Both the position numbers and the translations under genes were made by a program. DNA of 8,410 bases, taken from contig JAWANJ010000039.1 of NCBI GenBank assembly GCA_038895395.1, positions 1 to 8,410 on the forward strand, given 5' to 3'. Shown piece by piece: positions 6,106 through 8,410 of the stretch (the first letter of the stretch is position 1; the number at the start of each line of letters is the position of its first letter). Origin of the DNA: DTGL01 sp038895395 (GTDB taxonomy: Archaea > Iainarchaeota > Iainarchaeia > Iainarchaeales > DTGL01). The notes under the pieces are model-generated. The model was not told where the DNA came from. It worked only from the letters and a program-made list of their open reading frames with translations, and ran no database searches.

Positions 6106-6813
6106 TTATTTCTCCACCTCTTTACCTTTCTGCTCTGCTTTTGCTGAAGTCTTTTCTTCTTTCTTTGCCTCTGTCTTAGCCAAGCCTTTTCCTTCCTCAG
6201 CCTTTGCTTCTTCCTTCTTTTCCTCTACCTTTTCTTCTTCAATTATTGTCTTTCTTGGTAGTGTGCCTATTGACTTTAAATCTTTGTGTACTTTTGATTT
6301 AACCTTACAGGGAAGCTTTGAGCTTGCTCTTTTTTCCAAGGTTTGTGCAATAAGTTTAACATGTTCTTGCGTTGCAAGTATGCTTAGTATTACAGTACCT
6401 TTCTTTACTCTAACAGCTCTTCCAATAGGCTTACCAAAAGCGTGGCTCATCCCTTGTGAAACTCTATCAGCTCCAGCTCCTTGTGCTTGTTTGTGTTCTC
6501 TTAAAATCTGATGGGGAAAAACCCTTATTCGCATGAAATAGTTTTCTTTTCCCACTCTCTTTATAAGGAATCTGTTCATTGATACCCTTAAAGCTTCGAT
6601 AGCGTTGTCTCTTATTTGAACGGCCTCATCAGCAACTAGATCAATAATATAATCATAATTATTTGTTGGATTTCCCATATTAAATTGCCTTATTCTAACT
6701 TGTGGCACAGTGCCAACATAGTTCTTTTCATGCACAGTTATGGCTACTCTGGTGTAAGGCCTGTGCTTTATGCTTGAATAACAACGCCCTGGTCTCAATC
6801 CCACTTCAGACAC
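6106..6813 (-). CDS. rpl10e: Ribosomal protein L10e (uL16 family, archaeal/eukaryotic type)
   Basis: A core protein of the large ribosomal subunit, near the peptidyl-transferase and tRNA-binding region. Recognisable segments: GLRPGRCYSSIKHRPYTR (5-22), RQFNMGNPTNNYDY (42-55), IRDNAIEALRVSMNRFL (67-83), RIRVFPHQILREHK (95-108), GAGADRVSQGMSHAFGKP (112-129) and KLPCKV (166-171). The conserved fold ends near residue 185. Residues 191-235 form a low-complexity tail of Glu, Lys and Ala, longer than in typical archaeal L10e (about 170-180 residues in all). Start: a TAG lies immediately upstream of GTG 6813, so the protein cannot begin earlier in this frame. A second GTG, codon 4 at 6804, would give MGLRPGRCY, closer to the family N-terminus, and is a real alternative. 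No strong Shine-Dalgarno is seen; TATA-like sequences on the minus strand lie at about 6841-6852 and 6888-6899. It stands alone, outside any ribosomal protein cluster. Confidence 0.95.
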   Translation of the reverse strand: MSEVGLRPGRCYSSIKHRPYTRVAITVHEKNYVGTVPQVRIRQFNMGNPTNNYDYIIDLVADEAVQIRDNAIEALRVSMNRFLIKRVGKENYFMRIRVFPHQILREHKQAQGAGADRVSQGMSHAFGKPIGRAVRVKKGTVILSILATQEHVKLIAQTLEKRASSKLPCKVKSKVHKDLKSIGTLPRKTIIEEEKVEEKKEEAKAEEGKGLAKTEAKKEEKTSAKAEQKGKEVEK

Positions 6814-6973
6814 CTAAAAAGCATCATTCGTTGAAGTTCATTTAGTAATTTAATGGCTTTAATTTACTATTAAATAGCTGTAAGATTTATTTTTAAATGT
6901 TGGTGTTTTTCATTCTTCTTTTTATCAAAAAAGCTGGGCATTTAAGTTATTTTTGGTACAACAGCTACTGGCC

Positions 6974-6981
6974 TATAAATA
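6974..6981 (+). promoter_or_regulatory. Strong TATA-like box with no assigned gene
   Basis: TATAAATA is among the best archaeal TATA-box matches in the window. At usual spacing it predicts a start site near 7003. No established gene begins there: the alaS start codon is almost 190 bases further on, with closer TATA-like boxes of its own. It therefore supports a separate small transcript. Confidence 0.4.
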
Positions 6982-7002
6982 TTTAGAAGATACTCTTTAC
7001 AG

Positions 7003-7137
7003 AGACATAAAGCCAGAGTGGATGGACAGCGGCTCTTTTAAGTGCAGATGCCTTGAGGACGAACTACTTAGGGAACAGGAGTGTTGTTTAGTAGTACTAA
7101 AATACGCTTCTTGAAGCAATTTGTAACAATTTTTTTT
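7003..7137 (+). other. Candidate small transcript: ncRNA or 30-residue Cys-rich peptide
   Basis: The segment runs from the start site predicted by TATAAATA (6974-6981) to a run of eight T (7130-7137), giving an RNA of about 135 nt. Visible structure: TTTAG-TAGTA-CTAAA (7087-7101) forms a 5-bp hairpin that extends through a 2x2 internal loop to GTGT/ACGC (7081-7084 with 7104-7107). Overlapping it, GCTT-CTTG-AAGC (7106-7117) forms a hairpin just before the T run. An open frame also exists: ATG 7022 to TGA 7112-7114 encodes 30 residues with four Cys (FKCRCLEDELLREQECC). The same frame is open upstream to 6884, and a TTG at 6953 would give a 53-residue product beginning LVQQLLAYKYLEDTLYRD after the start. 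I do not recognise either product, and I see no convincing C/D or H/ACA box set. Coding and non-coding explanations are both open, as is chance. Confidence 0.3.
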
Positions 7138-7144
7138 AATTTCC

Positions 7145-7165
7145 TTTAAAAAAAGTATTTTATTA
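7145..7165 (+). promoter_or_regulatory. alaS promoter region (TATA-like)
   Basis: Two overlapping candidates, TTTAAAAAA (7145-7153) and TATTTTATTA (7156-7165), lie 45 and 30 bases before ATG 7190. The first predicts a leader of about 15 bases; the second predicts a leaderless mRNA. There is no clear Shine-Dalgarno next to the ATG, which slightly favours the second. Confidence 0.4.
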
Positions 7166-7189
7166 TTTTGCAGGGAAATATTCCTAATT

Positions 7190-8410
7190 ATGGTTGACAA
7201 GAAAGAGCTGCGTGAAAGGTTTTCCAAAGAATGGGAAAAGCACTACAAGGTGCCATTTCTAAAAGAAAAAGGTTTCACTAGGCAAAAATGTGAAAAGTGT
7301 GGGCGCTTCTTTTGGAGTTTAAATCCAGGGCGCAAGGTTTGTGCAGATTCTAGTTGCTCAAGTTTTGGCTTCATTGGGAAAAAGACAAAGGGCTATGGTT
7401 ATGTTGAAACTTGGCGTGAGATAGAGCGCTACTTTGTGAAGCATGGCCATAAAAGCATAGCACGCTATCCAGTGGTTGCAAGGTGGCGTGATGATTTGTA
7501 CTTTACAAATGCTTCGATAATTGACTTTCAACCATATGTTGTGAGTGGCGAGTTAGAGCCGCCAGCAAACCCACTTGTTGTGCCACAGCCCTGCTTAAGG
7601 TTCAATGATTTGCAGAATGTTGGTGCAACAGGTCAGCATTACTCTGCTTTCATAATGTTTGGCCAGCATGCTTTTAATTCCAAAAAGACAGGTCTTTTTT
7701 ACTGGAAAAACGAAGCCTTAGAGCATGACTTCAATTACCTTACAAAGGTTATAGGCGTTCCAAAAGAAGAGCTTGTTTTCATGGAAGAGGTGTGGGCTGG
7801 TGGAGGCACCTTCGGCCCTAGCATGGAATATCTTGCTCAAGGCGTTGAGCTTGGCAACTGTGTTTTTATGCAGTTTAGGGAAACAACTTCCGGCTATGAA
7901 GAACTTAAAACAAAAGTAATAGATATGGGCGCAGGCCTTGAGCGCCTGGCCTGGTACACAAATGGCACCCCAACAAGCTATGATGTTGTTTTCAAAGATG
8001 TTCTGAAAAAGATGTTTGCTGATTCCGGCCTTAAGTACGATGCAAAAAAATTTGTTCTTTTCTCAAAACTTGGCGGCGCTTTGAATGTGGAAGATGGCAA
8101 TGTAAGGGAAAAGCGTTCCCAAATACTCAAAAGCATTGGCCTTGAAGAAAAGGACTTTGAGGAATCAATAAAGCCTGTACAGGCATTGTATGCATGTGCT
8201 GACCACCTTAAAGCTTTGTTGTATGCTATCACAGATGGTATGCTTCCAAGCAATTCAGGCGGTGGCTACAATTTGAGGATACTTTTGAGGCGCATATTTT
8301 CGTTCAATGAAGAGTTTGACCTAAGGCTAGATATCCCGGGCATAGTGGAACTTCATGCAATTTCTTTAAAAGGTCTAGACCCATTGCTCATGAGTGGAGT
8401 TGGCTGCACT
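7190..8410 (+). CDS. alaS: Alanyl-tRNA synthetase, archaeal type (3'-truncated by window)
   Basis: AlaRS charges tRNA-Ala with alanine. The frame is open from ATG 7190 to the window end (407 codons), so the editing and C-terminal domains, expected in a protein of roughly 900 residues, lie outside. The archaeal N-terminal extension is present: a zinc ribbon with Cys34, Cys37, Cys51 and Cys56 (KCEKCG...CADSSC). The class II catalytic core follows: VARWRDDLYFTNASI (96-110), motif 2 at QPCLRFNDLQNVGATG (133-148), the alanine-binding VWAGGGTFGP (201-210) and motif 3 DMGAGLERLAW (245-255). The helical tRNA-recognition part begins with ADHLKALLYAITDG and PSNSGGGYNLRILLRR (353-368). About 23 of some 37 Gly codons are GGC, against 1 of about 18 in the Mre11 gene, so codon use differs from the neighbours. 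No internal stop or frameshift was seen. Confidence 0.96.
   Translation, partial: MVDKKELRERFSKEWEKHYKVPFLKEKGFTRQKCEKCGRFFWSLNPGRKVCADSSCSSFGFIGKKTKGYGYVETWREIERYFVKHGHKSIARYPVVARWRDDLYFTNASIIDFQPYVVSGELEPPANPLVVPQPCLRFNDLQNVGATGQHYSAFIMFGQHAFNSKKTGLFYWKNEALEHDFNYLTKVIGVPKEELVFMEEVWAGGGTFGPSMEYLAQGVELGNCVFMQFRETTSGYEELKTKVIDMGAGLERLAWYTNGTPTSYDVVFKDVLKKMFADSGLKYDAKKFVLFSKLGGALNVEDGNVREKRSQILKSIGLEEKDFEESIKPVQALYACADHLKALLYAITDGMLPSNSGGGYNLRILLRRIFSFNEEFDLRLDIPGIVELHAISLKGLDPLLMSGVGCT

Larger units (their letters stand above)
6814..7189. other. 376-bp gap between rpl10e and alaS
   Basis: This divergent region holds the rpl10e promoter on the left (AT-rich, minus-strand TATA-like sequences within 6840-6900) and the alaS promoter on the right (about 7145-7165). 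Between them, about 6960-7117 is noticeably less AT-rich than both flanks, and it has a strong TATA-like box on its left side and an eight-T run on its right. That middle part is listed separately as a candidate small transcription unit. Nothing else recognisable (tRNA, repeat or known protein) was seen here. Confidence 0.7.

Noticed and set aside
7106..7117. GCTT-CTTG-AAGC hairpin as a bacterial-type intrinsic terminator
   Set aside because: The stem is only 4-5 bp, A/T-containing, and 12 bases from the T run. Archaeal termination does not need a hairpin, so I count only the T run as terminator-like.
6997..7227. Minus-strand 76-codon frame between rpl10e and alaS
   Set aside because: It runs into the alaS 5' end and has a Ser-run translation typical of the reverse of Glu/Asp codons. 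The promoter, T run and more natural residue content are on the plus strand.
7978..8253. Minus-strand 91-codon frame within alaS
   Set aside because: Antisense to the conserved AlaRS core; no independent support.
1..8410. CRISPR arrays, insertion sequences, integrases, toxin-antitoxin or defence genes
   Set aside because: No regularly spaced repeats, terminal inverted repeats, transposase motifs or defence-type proteins were seen; all large frames are housekeeping genes.

Overview
The window looks like part of a cellular archaeal chromosome. It carries topoisomerase VI (both subunits), an L10e-type ribosomal protein, an archaeal-type alanyl-tRNA synthetase with an N-terminal zinc ribbon, an Mre11-type nuclease and a tRNA-Cys without an encoded CCA. 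The DNA is AT-rich, intergenic gaps are short, and several genes have an AT-rich TATA-like box only a few tens of bases before the start codon, as expected for archaeal promoters and leaderless mRNAs. The lineage cannot be fixed from the sequence alone. A euryarchaeal or DPANN-type archaeon is compatible, but that is a guess. I see no transposon, integrase, CRISPR array or phage gene, so this is a housekeeping region.

Layout. 1-1588 (+): the 3' end of top6B overlaps complete top6A, giving the two subunits of the type IIB topoisomerase. 1633-3585 (-): an AMP-forming acetyl-CoA synthetase, convergent with top6A. 3586-3689: a divergent promoter region with a 7-bp inverted repeat. 3690-4610 (+): a THUMP-domain protein that follows the fold of the tRNA 4-thiouridine synthetase ThiI but has lost the PP-loop and the C-terminal catalytic part. 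4643-5908 (+): an Mre11-family nuclease with its own TATA-like box and an altered metal-binding motif. 5936-6006 (+): tRNA-Cys(GCA). 6106-6813 (-): ribosomal protein L10e with a charged C-terminal tail. 6814-7189: a 376-bp gap holding a possible unannotated small RNA or very small Cys-rich peptide gene. 7190 to the window end (+): alaS, incomplete at its 3' end.

How the genes relate. Most are independent housekeeping units: DNA topology, DNA repair, translation (tRNA-Cys, L10e, AlaRS) and acetate activation. The only clear co-transcribed, translationally coupled pair is top6B-top6A. The points most worth a second look are the catalytically stripped ThiI-like protein, the Asn-to-Thr change in the Mre11 phosphoesterase motif, the orphan promoter/terminator unit upstream of alaS, and the GGC-rich codon use of alaS compared with its neighbours.
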